Assembly (NCBI RefSeq): GCF_014697355.1
Contig: NZ_JACJRQ010000011.1
Location: 62,001-126,000, forward strand
DNA length: 64,000 nucleotides
Direction: 5' to 3'
Origin: Nostoc calcicola FACHB-3891
Lineage (GTDB): Bacteria; Cyanobacteriota; Cyanobacteriia; Cyanobacteriales; Nostocaceae
The translations under genes were made by a program, and so were the position numbers. The notes below the pieces were generated by a model, which ran no database searches, was not told where the DNA came from, and was given only the letters and a program-made list of their open reading frames with translations. Below, piece after piece: positions 1 through 10,249 of the stretch (position 1 is its first letter; every line of letters starts with the position of its first letter).

Positions 1-770
1 CGTGTATCGTCACCTTTACTGTGAGGACCGACTCGATTCGTATCGAATTCAATTACTAAGGGCAAGGATTTAGTTCTCGCAGTTTGAATGTGAGGAGTAA
101 TAAGTTTCCTAATCTCGTTAATATCTATTGAGTCTATTTTTAAATAATTAATTCCAAAACCTTGAACGCGACCTGCAATTGTACCTGCCATTTGCAGTTG
201 AGTAGGAGTAGACTGAGCTATTTTGTTATTTTCTACAATTACTAAAACAGGTAAACTCCACAATTGAGCAATGTTCAAAGCTTCGTAAACTCCTCCTTCA
301 CCCCAAGTGCCATCGCCAATATGAACTACAGCCATGCCGAAGTTATTTTGGCGGCGTAAATGCAAGGCTATTCCAGTAGCTACAGGCAAACTTTCGCCTT
401 GAATTCCTGTAGATAAATAATTTTTTCTGTAGATGTGCTGGCTTCCACCTACACCATGACAAATTGCACCTTCTTTGCCCATAATTTCTGCTAACAAGCC
501 TTCGGGATCTTCAAATCTGGCGAGGTAATGGCCGTGTCCGCGATGGTTGCTGAGGATGAAGTCACTATCAGTTAAAACTGTTCTGAGTGCTACGGGAATG
601 TATTCTTGACCGAGGCAAGTATGGGTTGTACCGTTTAATTTACCACTGGAAAATAGCTCTAAAAGTGATAATTCAAAGTGGCGAATCATCAGTATGATTG
701 CTAAGTCATTATCTGAAATTGGAGTCGGTTTTTGAGTTTCTCGGATTGGGGGGAGGGTGTTAAGTTTCAT
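1..770 (-). CDS. TPP-dependent dehydrogenase E1 component, alpha subunit (partial)
   Basis: The frame reads from an ATG at 768-770 through the left edge, so about 256 N-terminal residues are seen and the C-terminus is missing. It contains the thiamine diphosphate motif of E1-alpha subunits: GDG at residues 152-154 and NN at 181-182, plus the NHRGHGHYLA stretch near residues 75-84 and CHGVGGSQH near 104-112 that are typical of pyruvate, branched-chain or acetoin dehydrogenase E1-alpha. Such subunits decarboxylate a 2-keto acid, or cleave a ketose, together with a beta subunit, which may lie beyond the edge. It is the last visible gene of the polyketide operon, 61 bp after a free acyl carrier protein. 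I infer a role in loading an acyl unit onto that carrier rather than the housekeeping dehydrogenase; this is not proven. Confidence 0.85.
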   Translation of the reverse strand, partial: MKLNTLPPIRETQKPTPISDNDLAIILMIRHFELSLLELFSSGKLNGTTHTCLGQEYIPVALRTVLTDSDFILSNHRGHGHYLARFEDPEGLLAEIMGKEGAICHGVGGSQHIYRKNYLSTGIQGESLPVATGIALHLRRQNNFGMAVVHIGDGTWGEGGVYEALNIAQLWSLPVLVIVENNKIAQSTPTQLQMAGTIAGRVQGFGINYLKIDSIDINEIRKLITPHIQTARTKSLPLVIEFDTNRVGPHSKGDDT

Positions 771-790
771 GGATGATGTTGGGGGAAAGG

Positions 791-822
791 CTCACGCAGA
801 GGCGCAGAGGCGCAAAGGAGAA
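791..822. repeat. Short tandem repeat, GAGGCGCA units
   Basis: Two and a half copies of a GAGGCGCA-type unit lie between the ACP and E1-alpha genes. Near-identical arrays occur at 15511-15541 and 49774-49800, and shorter relatives near 36170, 42060 and 56955, so this is a dispersed short-repeat family. Confidence 0.7.
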
Positions 823-831
823 TGTGAGGAG

Positions 832-1062
832 TTAGGATTCGACTCCTTTTTGAAGTAGGATTTGGCGAGCGTCGGCGAAGGATTTTACAGATTTTACATC
901 GTCAACTGTGAAGACTATATCGTAGGCTTCTTCTATAGCCATTACTAGCTTCATGTGCGCCATACTGTTCCAATTTTTGAGAGTATTGGGGCTGAGTTGA
1001 TCTGTGATTTCTAATGGAGAGATGTTTAATACATCTGAGAAGATTTCTGTTAGGGTTTCCAA
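832..1062 (-). CDS. Free-standing acyl carrier protein
   Basis: This 76-residue protein has the size and helical pattern of an acyl or peptidyl carrier protein. The phosphopantetheine attachment site is Ser33 in the motif WNSMAHM, a variant of the usual DSL/DSM with Asn in place of Asp. It would carry acyl thioesters in the cytoplasm after activation by a phosphopantetheinyl transferase. It starts 15 bp after the thioesterase stop codon and lies 61 bp before the E1-alpha gene, all on the same strand, so it belongs to the polyketide operon. The Asn variant and the separate gene suggest a carrier dedicated to a starter or extender unit rather than the fatty acid synthase ACP. Confidence 0.85.
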   Translation of the reverse strand: METLTEIFSDVLNISPLEITDQLSPNTLKNWNSMAHMKLVMAIEEAYDIVFTVDDVKSVKSFADARQILLQKGVES

Positions 1063-1077
1063 GAGTACCTCTGGTAA

Positions 1078-1845
1078 TTAAATTTTCAAAATTTCTACTA
1101 GTTGTTCAGATATAGCTTTCAATATTTCTGGTTTTTTATGATTGATGAAAAAATGCTCTCCCTCAATCATCTGCAAGGTAAATTTTCCAGATGTTTGGTT
1201 TTGCCATGCAGCAATATCTTCTATATTTACCATTTCGTCTTGCAGTCCACCAAAGGCGGAAATGGAACAATTTAATGGTAAGTCAGGAGTATATTCATAA
1301 GTTTCAATAATTGAAAAGTCTGCTTTAAGAACTGGCAAAAATAGCTGCATGATTTCTTGGTTATTTAAAATCTCGTTGGGTATGGCTTTGTAGCGCTTGT
1401 TGATTTCCTCGATAAATAACTTATCTGGTAAATGATGTGTGGGTTTTAGAAAACATGGAGTTTGTGGAGCGCGGCTACCAGAAACAAATAAATGTCTGGG
1501 TTCTAAATTATGTTGTTTGCTGAGGCGACGAGCGGCTTCAAAACACACCAATGCTCCCATGCTATGACCATAAAAAACAAATGGCATATCCAGATAGGGT
1601 AATAATCCTGGAACCATTGCTTCTATTAAGGGAATGATATGGGAAAATGGCTTTTCTTTGATGCGAGTATCGTGTCCTGGAAGCAGAATTTGGCATACTT
1701 CTACATCTGAAGGTAAGCCGTTAACCCAATCTCGAAAAACTGAAGTACCACCCCCAGCATAAGGAAAGCAAAAGAAGCGAAGTTTAGCTTTTGGATTTAG
1801 TTTTGGTGAAAAAATCCAGGTGTTAAGTTCTTTGGTAGCAGTCAT
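1078..1845 (-). CDS. Type II thioesterase (GrsT/RifR family)
   Basis: This is an alpha/beta hydrolase of 255 residues. The nucleophile Ser95 sits in GHSMG, Asp203 follows GGLQ, and His231 is in GEHFF, giving a complete Ser-Asp-His triad. The N-terminal LRFFCFPYAGGG stretch is typical of stand-alone thioesterases that clear stalled or wrongly primed acyl groups from carrier proteins of PKS and NRPS systems. I chose the ATG at 1843-1845, giving MTATKELN. The frame stays open upstream to 1944, but that part reads through a low-complexity GATTTTAGATTTT repeat and is not family-like. It sits between the small membrane protein and the free ACP in the polyketide operon. Confidence 0.9.
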   Translation of the reverse strand: MTATKELNTWIFSPKLNPKAKLRFFCFPYAGGGTSVFRDWVNGLPSDVEVCQILLPGHDTRIKEKPFSHIIPLIEAMVPGLLPYLDMPFVFYGHSMGALVCFEAARRLSKQHNLEPRHLFVSGSRAPQTPCFLKPTHHLPDKLFIEEINKRYKAIPNEILNNQEIMQLFLPVLKADFSIIETYEYTPDLPLNCSISAFGGLQDEMVNIEDIAAWQNQTSGKFTLQMIEGEHFFINHKKPEILKAISEQLVEILKI

Positions 1846-1880
1846 TGCTGAAATAAAACTTTTGGGAGAGTGTTTGATTG

Positions 1881-1921
1881 TTAGTGAATTTTGGATTTTA
1901 GATTTTAGATTTTGGATTGAC
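1881..1921. repeat. Short tandem repeat (GATTTTA/GATTTTG)
   Basis: An array of about four GATTTTA/GATTTTG-like heptamers lies in the 178-bp gap between the thioesterase and the 83-residue protein. It keeps the thioesterase frame open upstream of its likely start, which makes the upstream extension look artefactual. Confidence 0.6.
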
Positions 1922-2023
1922 AATTCCAAACTTGCAAATCTCAAAAGTCTGAAACAAGTTCCAATCTATCCTGGAAAAATGCTGCGCGAACAGGTATCGG
2001 TTAAATCTAAAATCCAAAATTGC

Positions 2024-2275
2024 TTAGGCTTTGACTGCATTCATCCGCTTCTCAATTTTTCTCATTTCTTTTCTTTCCAGGTAAGAATCACGAGGCATCA
2101 AAATAAAGTAAATTAACATGATGGAAGTTAAGCCTACTTCATTATACGTTCTAAAGAGCAAGTATAAAGCTGTAATCAAAACTGACACAATACCAAATGT
2201 GCTGAGAATCGCTAATATTTTTCTAATTCCTGACATTTGAGAGATGTTATCTAAAACGGTGTAAATGATGGACAT
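2024..2275 (-). CDS. Small two-helix membrane protein in PKS operon
   Basis: This 83-residue protein has two likely membrane helices, about residues 20-41 and 47-61, followed by a strongly charged tail rich in Arg, Lys and Glu. No signal peptide or family motif is recognised. The reading frame starts 20 bp after the PKS stop codon, on the same strand and ahead of the thioesterase, so it is very likely co-transcribed with them. The context suggests a membrane anchor or export helper for the pathway, but the sequence shows nothing that fixes a function. I do not recognise this family. Confidence 0.6.
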   Translation of the reverse strand: MSIIYTVLDNISQMSGIRKILAILSTFGIVSVLITALYLLFRTYNEVGLTSIMLIYFILMPRDSYLERKEMRKIEKRMNAVKA

Positions 2276-2295
2276 TGCTTTTTCTCCTCAAAAAA

Positions 2296-5200
2296 CTAGT
2301 TCAAAAATAACTGTGTTACTGCGTCTTCGGAAAGCGATTCTATTTGCAAGAAAAGCTCATCTAAGCTATTGCTTTGATTTTGTGATGTTGGCTGTGTAGG
2401 TGTATCTTGGGTTGTTTCAAGATGTTGATGGAAAATTGGAGCTAGTACTTCTTGTGTTAGATAGTTAGCTAGCATTTCGATGTTGGGATAATCAAAGGCT
2501 AGGGTTGAAGGTAAGGGATGGTTTAAACTTGCTTCTAGCCGATTTTTTAGTTGGATAGACATAAGAGAATCCATACCCATTTGGAAAAATCCTTGCTGGT
2601 TTTCGGGAGGATTTTCTGGGTCGAAATCCAAAATCTCACTCACTATCATTTGCAGATGAGCGATGAGTAAGTTGTGGCGATCGCCTGCTAAACTCTTCTC
2701 TAGCTGCAACAATAGCTCTGACTTGATTACAGTGCTATTTTCTTGTTTTTCTTGCGGTTGTCCCAACTCTTCTAGTAGTGGTCTGTGTCGTCTGACTTCA
2801 AATGTAGGTTTAAAGATACTCCAGTCAACATCTGCAACTGTTTTTTGTACTACACCTGATTGCAAACATAACTTCAACGCTTCTAGGGTTTGTGTGACAG
2901 CCATCGGTTTTAACCCGACACGCGACCACAAGCTTTGAACTTCGGCTGCAACAACGTTTATCTCATCCCAACTACCCCAGTTCACACTCAATGCTGGTAA
3001 GTTGTTTCCTTGCCGATAATGAGCCAGGATATCCAAAAAGTGGTTTGCTGACGCATAAGGCGCAAGTCCGCTAGAACCCCAGATGGCGGCGGCTGAGGAA
3101 AACAAAATCAAAAAGTCTAACTGGAGATTTTGAGTCAATTGATGCAATATCCAAGTACCGCTAACTTTGGCTGCTAACACATTTTGATATGTGCTTAGAC
3201 TCATCTCTGCCATGCTTTGAGGAATAGAAATCCCCGCCGCATGGATAATGCCACGCCAGTGAGTATTGCTGGCAAATACAGCTTGCATCTGGCTAAAGTT
3301 GCTAACATCCGCTTGCACAACGTTGACTGTTGCACCTTGGGATTCTAATGTTTGAATTGCTGTAATTGCCTTTTTATGCTTGTCATCTGGCAGTAAGGTA
3401 TCCCATAAAGAACGCTCTGGCAGTCCTTGTCTGCTGGTGAGAACTAGGTGTCTTGCACCTTTGGCGACTAACCAAGCTGCCAGTTTTAAACCTAGTCCTC
3501 CTAAACCACCTGTGATTAAGTAAGTGCCGTCGGCATTGAATTCTGTTAACGGCTTCAATGCCTTGGGCACGATACCGGTGACGAGACGTGCAACATATCT
3601 TTGACCATCACGCCAAGCAATTTGATCCTCTCCGTCGGCTGTTTGGATTTCCGCCAACAGCATGGCTGCTTGGTCTGCGGTGGTTTTATCAAGGTCAATT
3701 AAACCACCCCACAGTTCTGGGTGTTCCAGTGCTATCACCCTTCCCAGTCCCCATAAAAGTGATTGGGGTAGTGCCTGAGAATTGAGAGGAGATTTCACTG
3801 GTTGGGTGTTTTGCGTGACTAACCATAAATGCGGCGAGTCTGACGCGGGATTTTTCACCAAGGCTTGAATCAAGTGCAGCACGCTACCGCAGAGCAATTT
3901 TTCGGCATCTTGCAAGGATGTTTCGGTTACTTGTGCCAAAGCAACATCCAGGCTCCACAAATGCACGATTCCCCGCAGGGGTAGCTGACTGTTCGCCTTT
4001 GCATCTTTGATTAGTTGCTGCAAATCTTCGGGATGACTAGGATTGATTGTGAAATGTCCTTGTGAAGATTCGCTGTAACTATTGCCAGGAATCACAAATT
4101 GACAGGTTGCACCTTGCGCCTGTAATTGAGATGCTAAGGCAGTTCCCAAGCCTTGATTATCGCCAAAAATTAACCACAAACTATCTTGGCTATTTTTACT
4201 AGTGGAATTTTGTTGTGGTTTTAACCGCCAAGTTAGATCATAGAATAAATCGGTGCATTCTTCTGATATTGCAGATTTATTCGTTTCTTCTGGAAGTGGC
4301 GTTTTGCGGGTAATTTTTCTATCTAACCAGTAGCGCTGACGTTGCCAGGGATAAGTAGGTAGTTGGATGTGGTTGCCACCGTCGGGATAGAGTTTGCGCC
4401 AATTTACAGGATATCCCGCCGTATATACCGCACCAAGGGAATTGAGCATCACAGCGAGTTCATCTTCGTTGCGTTTGAGGGAAGGAAGTACAATACCTTG
4501 GCGATCGCTATACTGGAGTCCTTGCTCAATGGCTGTGGTTAAAATCGGATGGGGGCTAATTTCGAGAAAAACTTCATATCCTTCACCTATTAAGTTTTGA
4601 ATAGCCGTCGAAAACAGCACAGGCTCGCGTAAATTCTTTACCCAATAGGTCGTATCCAAATCCAAACCATCAATTAATTTACCCGTAACTGTGGAATAGA
4701 TGGGGATAGTTGCTGCTTGGGGTTGAATTCCTTGTAAAAGTTGCCGCAGTTCCTCTTGTAAAGGTTCCATTTGCGGACTGTGGGAAGCCACATCCACTTT
4801 CACTAAGCGGCAAAAAATGTTTTTGGCTTGTAAATTCGCCAGAATACTTTCTATCGCTTTGGGGTCGCCTGATAACACAGTAGATGTCGGGCCATTGCTC
4901 ACGGCTACAGATACGCAATCTTCATAGCCAACTATCACCTTTTGTGCTTGTTCCAAAGATAAACCAACCACAGCCATTGCACCCTGACCGCTGACGCGCT
5001 TAATAACTTGGCTGCGCTTACAGATAATCTTGGCGGCATCGTCTAAGTTTAAAGCACCTGCAATATAAGCTGCTGCGACTTCTCCCATACTATGACCAAC
5101 CACAGCCGCAGGTTTAATCCCCCATGATTGCCAAAGCCTTGCCAAGGCTATCTCAACGGCAAATAAGGTTGGTTGGATAACGTCGATTTCTGTTAAACGC

Positions 5201-6984
5201 GAGTCCGCCTCATCAAGCATCAATTGTTCCAGCAATGACCAATTTGTATATTGACTGATAGCTTCGTCGCACTGAACTATAACAGCCTTAAATACAGGTT
5301 CTTGCTGCAATAACTTGCGCCCCATACCCAACCACTGAGAACCTTGTCCAGGGAAGATAAAAATCGGTAGATGCTGACGATCTGGAGTTTGGATACCCGT
5401 TGTAATCTGTGAATGTAGTTCTCCCTGGAGGTATGTTTCTAGTAACTGGGATAGTTCGTTGCGGGAATGGGCTAACAAACTCAGCCGATGAGTATGATGA
5501 CTGCGGCGGACGCTGGCGGTGTAACAAATGTCTAGTAGGGTTTCTTCTTGAGTGCTAAGAAAGTCTTGATATGACTTTGCTAAACACTTTAAAGCTTCTG
5601 AACTTCTTGCAGACAAAGGTAGTAAATAACACTTATCTCCCTCATCTTCCTTATCCCCCTCATCCCCAATTGGCGCTTCCTCAAGAATCGCATGAGCATT
5701 AGTTCCTCCCAGTCCCAGGGCTGTAACTCCAGCGCGGCGGGGCGTTTGGTCGGTTTGCCAAGGCGAGAGTTTAGTATTGACGTAAAAAGGACTATTGGCA
5801 AAATCAATGCGGGGATTTGGTTGGTTAAAGTTAATACTGGGTGGTATCTGTTTGTGTTTCAAAGCCAGAATCAGCTTGATTAGTCCAGCCATACCCGATG
5901 CTACATCCAAATGGCCGATATTTGGCTTTACCGAACCGATCGCACAAAATCCCTGTTTTTGAGTTTGCGTGTGAAATGCCTGGGTTAAAGCATCGATTTC
6001 GATGGGGTCGCCAATGGGTGTACCGGTGCCGTGAGCTTCGATGTATGAGATGGTTTCAGGACTAATGCCAGCTTTGGATAAAGCATCAATAATGGCGTTT
6101 TTCTGTCCGATTACCCCTGGTGCAGTGTAACTAGTTTTGAGGGCACCATCATTGTTAATTGCTGTTGCTCGAATGATAGCGTGAATGCGATCGCCATCTG
6201 CTAAAGCCTCCGCTAACTTCTTCAAGACGACAATACCGCCACCGCTACCGAAAACAGTCCCCCCAGCCTCGGCATCAAAAGCGCGGCAATGTCCATCAGG
6301 AGAAACAATACCACCACCGCGATAGTAATAACCAGCACGATGAGGTACTCTGACGGAAATTGCTCCAGCCAAAGCCATATCGCAGTCGCCATTCAACAAG
6401 CCTTGACAAGCTAAATGTACTGCAACTAAGGAAGTAGAACAAGCTGTTTGGACTGTGACACTAGGCCCTGTCAAATTTAACCTATAAGATACGCGACTAG
6501 TGAGAAAGTCTTTGTCACTGCCAACGAAGGTTTCCAGGAAGCTTTCAAAATCAAGTTTAGGACGCAAGCGATCGCCCAAAATACAATCCAATATGTAAGT
6601 ATTAATACTTGCACCTGCATAAAAACCGATGGGGCTTTCATAGTTTTCAGGGTCGCACCCAGCATCTTCGAGGGCTTCCCAAGCACACTCTAGAAATACA
6701 CGATGTTGAGGATCGATGAGTTTGGCTTCTCTAGGTGAATAGCCAAAGAATCCGGCATCAAAGTATTCCACATTGTCAATCATCGGACTAGCTTTGACAT
6801 ACTTGGGATCGTTGAGGGTAGAAGCATCTACACCTTCCGCCGCTAGTTCCTCATCGCTCAGAAATGAAATACATTCAACCCCATTTTTGAGATTTTGCCA
6901 GTATTCATCCAGGTTGTTTGCCTTGGGGAAACGCCCCGATATCCCGATAATGGCGATCGCTTTTTCGTTAAAGTTATTAGACAA
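2296..6984 (-). CDS. Type I modular polyketide synthase, KS-AT-KR-ACP
   Basis: This one-module polyketide synthase has about 1562 residues from a TTG start at 6984, which has an AGGTGG ribosome site 7 bp upstream and gives [14 protein letters not shown]. The KS (about residues 8-430) has Cys182 in TACSTS, His318 in EAHGTGT and His358 in NIGHLD. The AT (about 543-840) has Ser632 in GHSMGE and a VASH specificity motif that is neither HAFH nor YASH, so malonyl versus methylmalonyl is unclear. The KR (to about 1360) has GGLGGLG at 1159-1165 and Ser1297, Tyr1310; it lacks the LDD motif and has Trp before Tyr, as in A-type KRs. The ACP has Ser1473 in GMDSL. There is no DH, ER or thioesterase. The last 25 residues resemble a docking tail, so the product may pass to another module. 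An open frame continues upstream to 7293 through a heptamer array and is probably not translated. Confidence 0.93.
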   Translation of the reverse strand: MSNNFNEKAIAIIGISGRFPKANNLDEYWQNLKNGVECISFLSDEELAAEGVDASTLNDPKYVKASPMIDNVEYFDAGFFGYSPREAKLIDPQHRVFLECAWEALEDAGCDPENYESPIGFYAGASINTYILDCILGDRLRPKLDFESFLETFVGSDKDFLTSRVSYRLNLTGPSVTVQTACSTSLVAVHLACQGLLNGDCDMALAGAISVRVPHRAGYYYRGGGIVSPDGHCRAFDAEAGGTVFGSGGGIVVLKKLAEALADGDRIHAIIRATAINNDGALKTSYTAPGVIGQKNAIIDALSKAGISPETISYIEAHGTGTPIGDPIEIDALTQAFHTQTQKQGFCAIGSVKPNIGHLDVASGMAGLIKLILALKHKQIPPSINFNQPNPRIDFANSPFYVNTKLSPWQTDQTPRRAGVTALGLGGTNAHAILEEAPIGDEGDKEDEGDKCYLLPLSARSSEALKCLAKSYQDFLSTQEETLLDICYTASVRRSHHTHRLSLLAHSRNELSQLLETYLQGELHSQITTGIQTPDRQHLPIFIFPGQGSQWLGMGRKLLQQEPVFKAVIVQCDEAISQYTNWSLLEQLMLDEADSRLTEIDVIQPTLFAVEIALARLWQSWGIKPAAVVGHSMGEVAAAYIAGALNLDDAAKIICKRSQVIKRVSGQGAMAVVGLSLEQAQKVIVGYEDCVSVAVSNGPTSTVLSGDPKAIESILANLQAKNIFCRLVKVDVASHSPQMEPLQEELRQLLQGIQPQAATIPIYSTVTGKLIDGLDLDTTYWVKNLREPVLFSTAIQNLIGEGYEVFLEISPHPILTTAIEQGLQYSDRQGIVLPSLKRNEDELAVMLNSLGAVYTAGYPVNWRKLYPDGGNHIQLPTYPWQRQRYWLDRKITRKTPLPEETNKSAISEECTDLFYDLTWRLKPQQNSTSKNSQDSLWLIFGDNQGLGTALASQLQAQGATCQFVIPGNSYSESSQGHFTINPSHPEDLQQLIKDAKANSQLPLRGIVHLWSLDVALAQVTETSLQDAEKLLCGSVLHLIQALVKNPASDSPHLWLVTQNTQPVKSPLNSQALPQSLLWGLGRVIALEHPELWGGLIDLDKTTADQAAMLLAEIQTADGEDQIAWRDGQRYVARLVTGIVPKALKPLTEFNADGTYLITGGLGGLGLKLAAWLVAKGARHLVLTSRQGLPERSLWDTLLPDDKHKKAITAIQTLESQGATVNVVQADVSNFSQMQAVFASNTHWRGIIHAAGISIPQSMAEMSLSTYQNVLAAKVSGTWILHQLTQNLQLDFLILFSSAAAIWGSSGLAPYASANHFLDILAHYRQGNNLPALSVNWGSWDEINVVAAEVQSLWSRVGLKPMAVTQTLEALKLCLQSGVVQKTVADVDWSIFKPTFEVRRHRPLLEELGQPQEKQENSTVIKSELLLQLEKSLAGDRHNLLIAHLQMIVSEILDFDPENPPENQQGFFQMGMDSLMSIQLKNRLEASLNHPLPSTLAFDYPNIEMLANYLTQEVLAPIFHQHLETTQDTPTQPTSQNQSNSLDELFLQIESLSEDAVTQLFLN

Positions 6985-7020
6985 CTCTAATCCACCTACT
7001 TGATTTTGCAGTATGACCCG

Positions 7021-7248
7021 ATGAACTCTAACTCTGGGGAGATGGGGAGATGGGGAGATGGGGAGATGGAGAATAGAAATTTTGAAATTACGTTTCTGAA
7101 TGCAAATTGGTATAATTCCCAACTCCCAACCCCCAACTCCTAACTCCCAACTCCCAACTCCCAACTCCCAACTCCCAACTCCCAACTCCCAACTCCCAAC
7201 TCCCAACTCCCAACTCCCAACCCCCAACCCCCAACTCCTAACTCCTAA
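7021..7248. repeat. Heptanucleotide tandem repeat (CCCAACT)n
   Basis: About 17 copies of CCCAACT, with CCCAACC and CCTAACT variants, run from 7118 to 7248, preceded by GATGGGGA repeats at 7039-7066. The array fills the gap between the methyltransferase and PKS genes. On the minus strand it is open in the PKS frame, repeating GVGSWEL, and its GAGTTAG variant supplies the methyltransferase stop codon. Confidence 0.9.
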
Positions 7249-8995
7249 TTTCCATAGGCACAAATAAATTGAGACTAACTGTAGCCAAATCATTGGGTGG
7301 AAACTTAGCTTGATACCGGGGATCGGGAGTTAAACCAGCTAATTTTGCCGCAGCGATGAATTGATTCAACTCAATCGGATATTGATCTGTATAACCATGA
7401 GTCGCATCATAAGCTGTGGCTAAGGTATACCCAATATTCGCTGCTGCTAGGGCTGGCGGAATCGTATGTAAGTCTAGGACTAACAAACCAAATCGCCCAA
7501 TATGTGGTTTCCAACGCTGTAAATGCTCTAATAAATTTTGTAAGAGTTCACTTGCTGTAATCATTCGACCCCTACAAACAAAAGCTCCTGTAGAACTCAA
7601 TTCACAGCCCATATTCCCCATTCTGGGACTGATAAAAGGACGGTTGTGATCTAAAAACGATCTGACATGAAGAAACTTGTCAGATGGTATTCCATGTTTG
7701 GCGAGTATTGCTTTTGCCAAGTCGTCTGGGTCGTTAATATCACCAAAGATGACACTTATCGGCGACTGCAAATCCTTGAGTCTTTTATAAGTAGCTTCAC
7801 GAGAGGCTTGATTATAGTCAGCACAGACCATAATCAAGGGATTCTCGTTGAGAAATTTCCCTCTGACAGTTTGATTTTGAATGACGTGATAAATGTGTTC
7901 CATAAATGTACCATCCCCACAACCCATATCTACAATTCCTTTAGGTTGTTCGTGAATGGGACGGTTAAAGATATCTCTGATAATCGCGTCAACTTTCTGG
8001 AAGTATGTTTGATGAGCTAGTCCGCTACCCCAAATATTTACTCGACGATTCACATGGGTTTCATGTCCATCAGCATCTCGTCCCCATAAAATAGCGGGAT
8101 TGCCAAATAGTAGTTCCGGAACCTTCGAGAAGGTTGGTAAATAAGAAACCGTAACTCCATAAGCGTAGGCTCTAGAAATCGCATATAACCCTGTACGGGT
8201 AAACTGAACTTGGCGATCTTGAATTACAACCCAGCCTTGTAAAGCCAGGATTTCAAAAGCTTCAAGTAAATGTTTTTGATTACCTGTTAACTGCTCAATA
8301 TCAAGTGTGTGTGTTTTGCGATCGATTTGCTCAAACGCATTAGCCATTGCTAAAGATACCATCGTTGGGCCTACCAATAAGCCATTGAGATGGTGCAATA
8401 TCTGACAACACACATACTGATAATCTTCATCTATACTTTCTACCAAGTCCCACTGTCTTTTAGCCCTTGCTAGCAGAGAGGAAAAATTCACACCGTTAGC
8501 TAATTTAGACTGCAACGACAAAGTTGAATCTCCAAAAAGATAGTCGTTGATATTAATCAGGGTAGGTAAAAAAGCAACGAACTCTTTATAAATTGATGAC
8601 AGCCCTAACGCTATACTGCCTCTACGAGTCAAGGTGTAAAGGATTTCCCCCTCAATTTCTTGATGCTTCATCCATCCTTGTGACACCATCAATCGCAAAG
8701 CAACGTTTAAATAGCCTATATTTCCTGGAAAATATTTCAGAATTAAATTCAGGGGTACGAGTTTTCCTTCTTCAAACAAGAAGAACACTCCCCTTTCTTG
8801 TAGAGCATTTATAGTAGGGCTTAAGGCAATACCATCTAGATGCAGAAAGATTGTTCGTCTAACCGAAAGACGTTCTTTTCTCTCTTCGCTGTCTCCATCT
8901 GACAAATCAGGAATATTCTTAGGTCTAAACAATTTGTCGAGAATATCGCTTCTGGTATAAACTGCACCGCCAAATATCTTGTCTCTTAATTGCAT
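7238..8995 (-). CDS. SAM-dependent methyltransferase with helical N-terminal half (AprA MT1-like)
   Basis: This 585-residue protein has an N-terminal half (to about residue 280) with winged-helix-like segments and a C-terminal class I methyltransferase. SAM motif I is [10 protein letters not shown] near residues 355-364, with GDIND near 418-422 and [12 protein letters not shown] near 443-454. The length and two-part layout resemble the MT1L-MT1 region at the start of AprA/GphF-type PKS loading modules, which are metal-dependent methyltransferases acting on carrier-bound malonyl units; the [12 protein letters not shown] stretch fits that family in my memory but was not aligned. The fused GNAT-like decarboxylase of those modules is absent. 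It is the first gene of the operon. I chose the ATG at 8993-8995; a TTG 24 bp upstream is possible. The last residues are encoded by the repeat array, so the natural C-terminus may have been altered. Confidence 0.75.
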   Translation of the reverse strand: MQLRDKIFGGAVYTRSDILDKLFRPKNIPDLSDGDSEERKERLSVRRTIFLHLDGIALSPTINALQERGVFFLFEEGKLVPLNLILKYFPGNIGYLNVALRLMVSQGWMKHQEIEGEILYTLTRRGSIALGLSSIYKEFVAFLPTLININDYLFGDSTLSLQSKLANGVNFSSLLARAKRQWDLVESIDEDYQYVCCQILHHLNGLLVGPTMVSLAMANAFEQIDRKTHTLDIEQLTGNQKHLLEAFEILALQGWVVIQDRQVQFTRTGLYAISRAYAYGVTVSYLPTFSKVPELLFGNPAILWGRDADGHETHVNRRVNIWGSGLAHQTYFQKVDAIIRDIFNRPIHEQPKGIVDMGCGDGTFMEHIYHVIQNQTVRGKFLNENPLIMVCADYNQASREATYKRLKDLQSPISVIFGDINDPDDLAKAILAKHGIPSDKFLHVRSFLDHNRPFISPRMGNMGCELSSTGAFVCRGRMITASELLQNLLEHLQRWKPHIGRFGLLVLDLHTIPPALAAANIGYTLATAYDATHGYTDQYPIELNQFIAAAKLAGLTPDPRYQAKFPPNDLATVSLNLFVPMEIRS

Positions 8996-9700
8996 AAGTC
9001 TTGATATACCTAAAAGCAACTATGCGTAACTGACCTTGCCTAAACCAAACAAGAATTTCAGGTATTTTAACTAATTTAATGACTGACTAAATTAGCAAAA
9101 ACCTAAATACAAAAGTATTCCTGCAATAGAACATAATGGTTGAAGTTCCTTGCAGTTTTCAGCCCTATTACTCAGAATATGCACAGAAATCTAGGCGCGA
9201 ACAAAGTTCACACCCGATATGAATTGATCAATGGAAGATTCCAATTTTTAAGGTTGCTAAAATACAAACCTGACGTTCAGTTATTTAAAGGAATTTGACC
9301 CTACTGCTTATCCTCAATATGTTGGTTCAATACCTTTGCTTAAAACAGATTTAAGTTTTGAATGACTTCTCCCAGAAGGTTTTCGTGAATTACTTTTACA
9401 GGCAAGCTAACTTAGGTTACCCAAATATTGCAAGTTTTTTAGACTGAGAATAACTGCTGTTGCTGACTACATTAAGTGGGTTCTTAATGCAATTTTTATG
9501 GTTAGCTGTGGAACCTATCCACCTTAGCCAAGCAAATTACAGTATTCGGGAAAATTATACACACATAATAAGAGAGGAATTTTATATTTTTTTATGATTT
9601 TACCTCTATATAAGAAAGTTTAATAGAATTCTCATTTCTTTCTCTTTATTTTAATAGTATTTTATTCCACTGTAAAAAAAAGGAACTTTATCTTCAAAAT

Positions 9701-9788
9701 TAATAATCATATAAACAGAATTTAATCTTTTTCTGTAAGATTTAGACTTAATAATGACATAAACAAAATTTAATCTTTTTCTGTATAA
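9701..9788. repeat. Two-copy direct repeat, 48-bp period
   Basis: TAATAATCATATAAACAGAA followed by TTTAATCTTTTTCTGTA at 9701 recurs at 9749 with a few changes. The two 40-bp copies are separated by 8 bp in an AT-rich region upstream of the RTX gene. Confidence 0.75.
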
Positions 9789-9986
9789 AATTCATATATG
9801 CAAACAAATGAGCATTATTGAATAAATATTAACCTGTTGATAAACAAATTTTAATTTTTATTAAACACACTTACTTATATGATTCTGAAAAGAATCTTAA
9901 AAACGTTGCACTTCATGCAAAAACTTTGATGAGATTCGTGTAACTCTTAAGTTGCAAAATTTGACGAAATATTTTCCATATACAAC

Positions 9987-10142
9987 CTAGTAGTTCGCTT
10001 TCGTGACTTAGCGGGGAAAAGGGGAAAGGGGAAAGGTTTTAAATCCCTTACTCTTTACCCCCGCCCCTTATCCCCAGAGGGGGCCCCACCTTCCCCTTTC
10101 CCCAGCCCTCACAAGCGCATTTTTGGGTTGGCAGAGTACTAG
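9987..10142. mobile_element. Dispersed MITE-like element, copy 1
   Basis: This 156-bp block starts CTAGTAGTTCGC and ends GCAGAGTACTAG, with imperfect inverted ends and a purine/pyrimidine hairpin core (GGGGAAAGG against CCTTTCCCC). A second copy with the same ends lies at 52943-53077, and a left-end fragment at 57036-57100. No coding capacity is seen. Confidence 0.75.
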
Positions 10143-10249
10143 CTAAAGCTCACAACTGAGTTATTCATAACTTCTTGAGTTTTGGCTGTAAGAGCTATTT
10201 GCTGCTTTTTCATCGTTCATAAAACTCTCAGAAATACCTAACCAAAAAT

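Larger units (their letters stand above)
8996..10249. other. AT-rich spacer with gene remnant and repeats
   Basis: No intact gene is seen in this 1.25-kb stretch. It would hold the promoter of the minus-strand PKS operon and that of the plus-strand RTX gene. About 9285-9540 reads on the plus strand as a broken frame (EFDPTAYPQYVGSIPLLKTD, later LLPEGFRELLLQA) with two internal stops, perhaps a gene remnant I cannot identify. 9701-9788 holds a 48-bp-period direct repeat, and 9987-10142 a dispersed element. Confidence 0.6.

Noticed and set aside
1846..1944. Upstream extension of the thioesterase frame
   Set aside because: It reads through a GATTTTA repeat and has no similarity to the family; the ATG at 1843-1845 gives the normal N-terminus.
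1820..2116. Plus-strand frame of 98 codons
   Set aside because: It is antisense to the thioesterase start and small membrane protein, repeat-driven, and has no protein-like features.
2296..6984. Heterocyst glycolipid synthase (HglE) identity for the PKS
   Set aside because: Neighbouring hgl genes are absent, and the partners here (E1-alpha, free ACP, methyltransferase) do not fit that pathway. The name was not given.
6985..7293. N-terminal extension of the PKS reading frame (about 103 codons)
   Set aside because: It is made mostly of GVGSWEL units from the CCCAACT array and starts inside the methyltransferase gene. A TTG with a ribosome site at 6984 gives the normal KS start.
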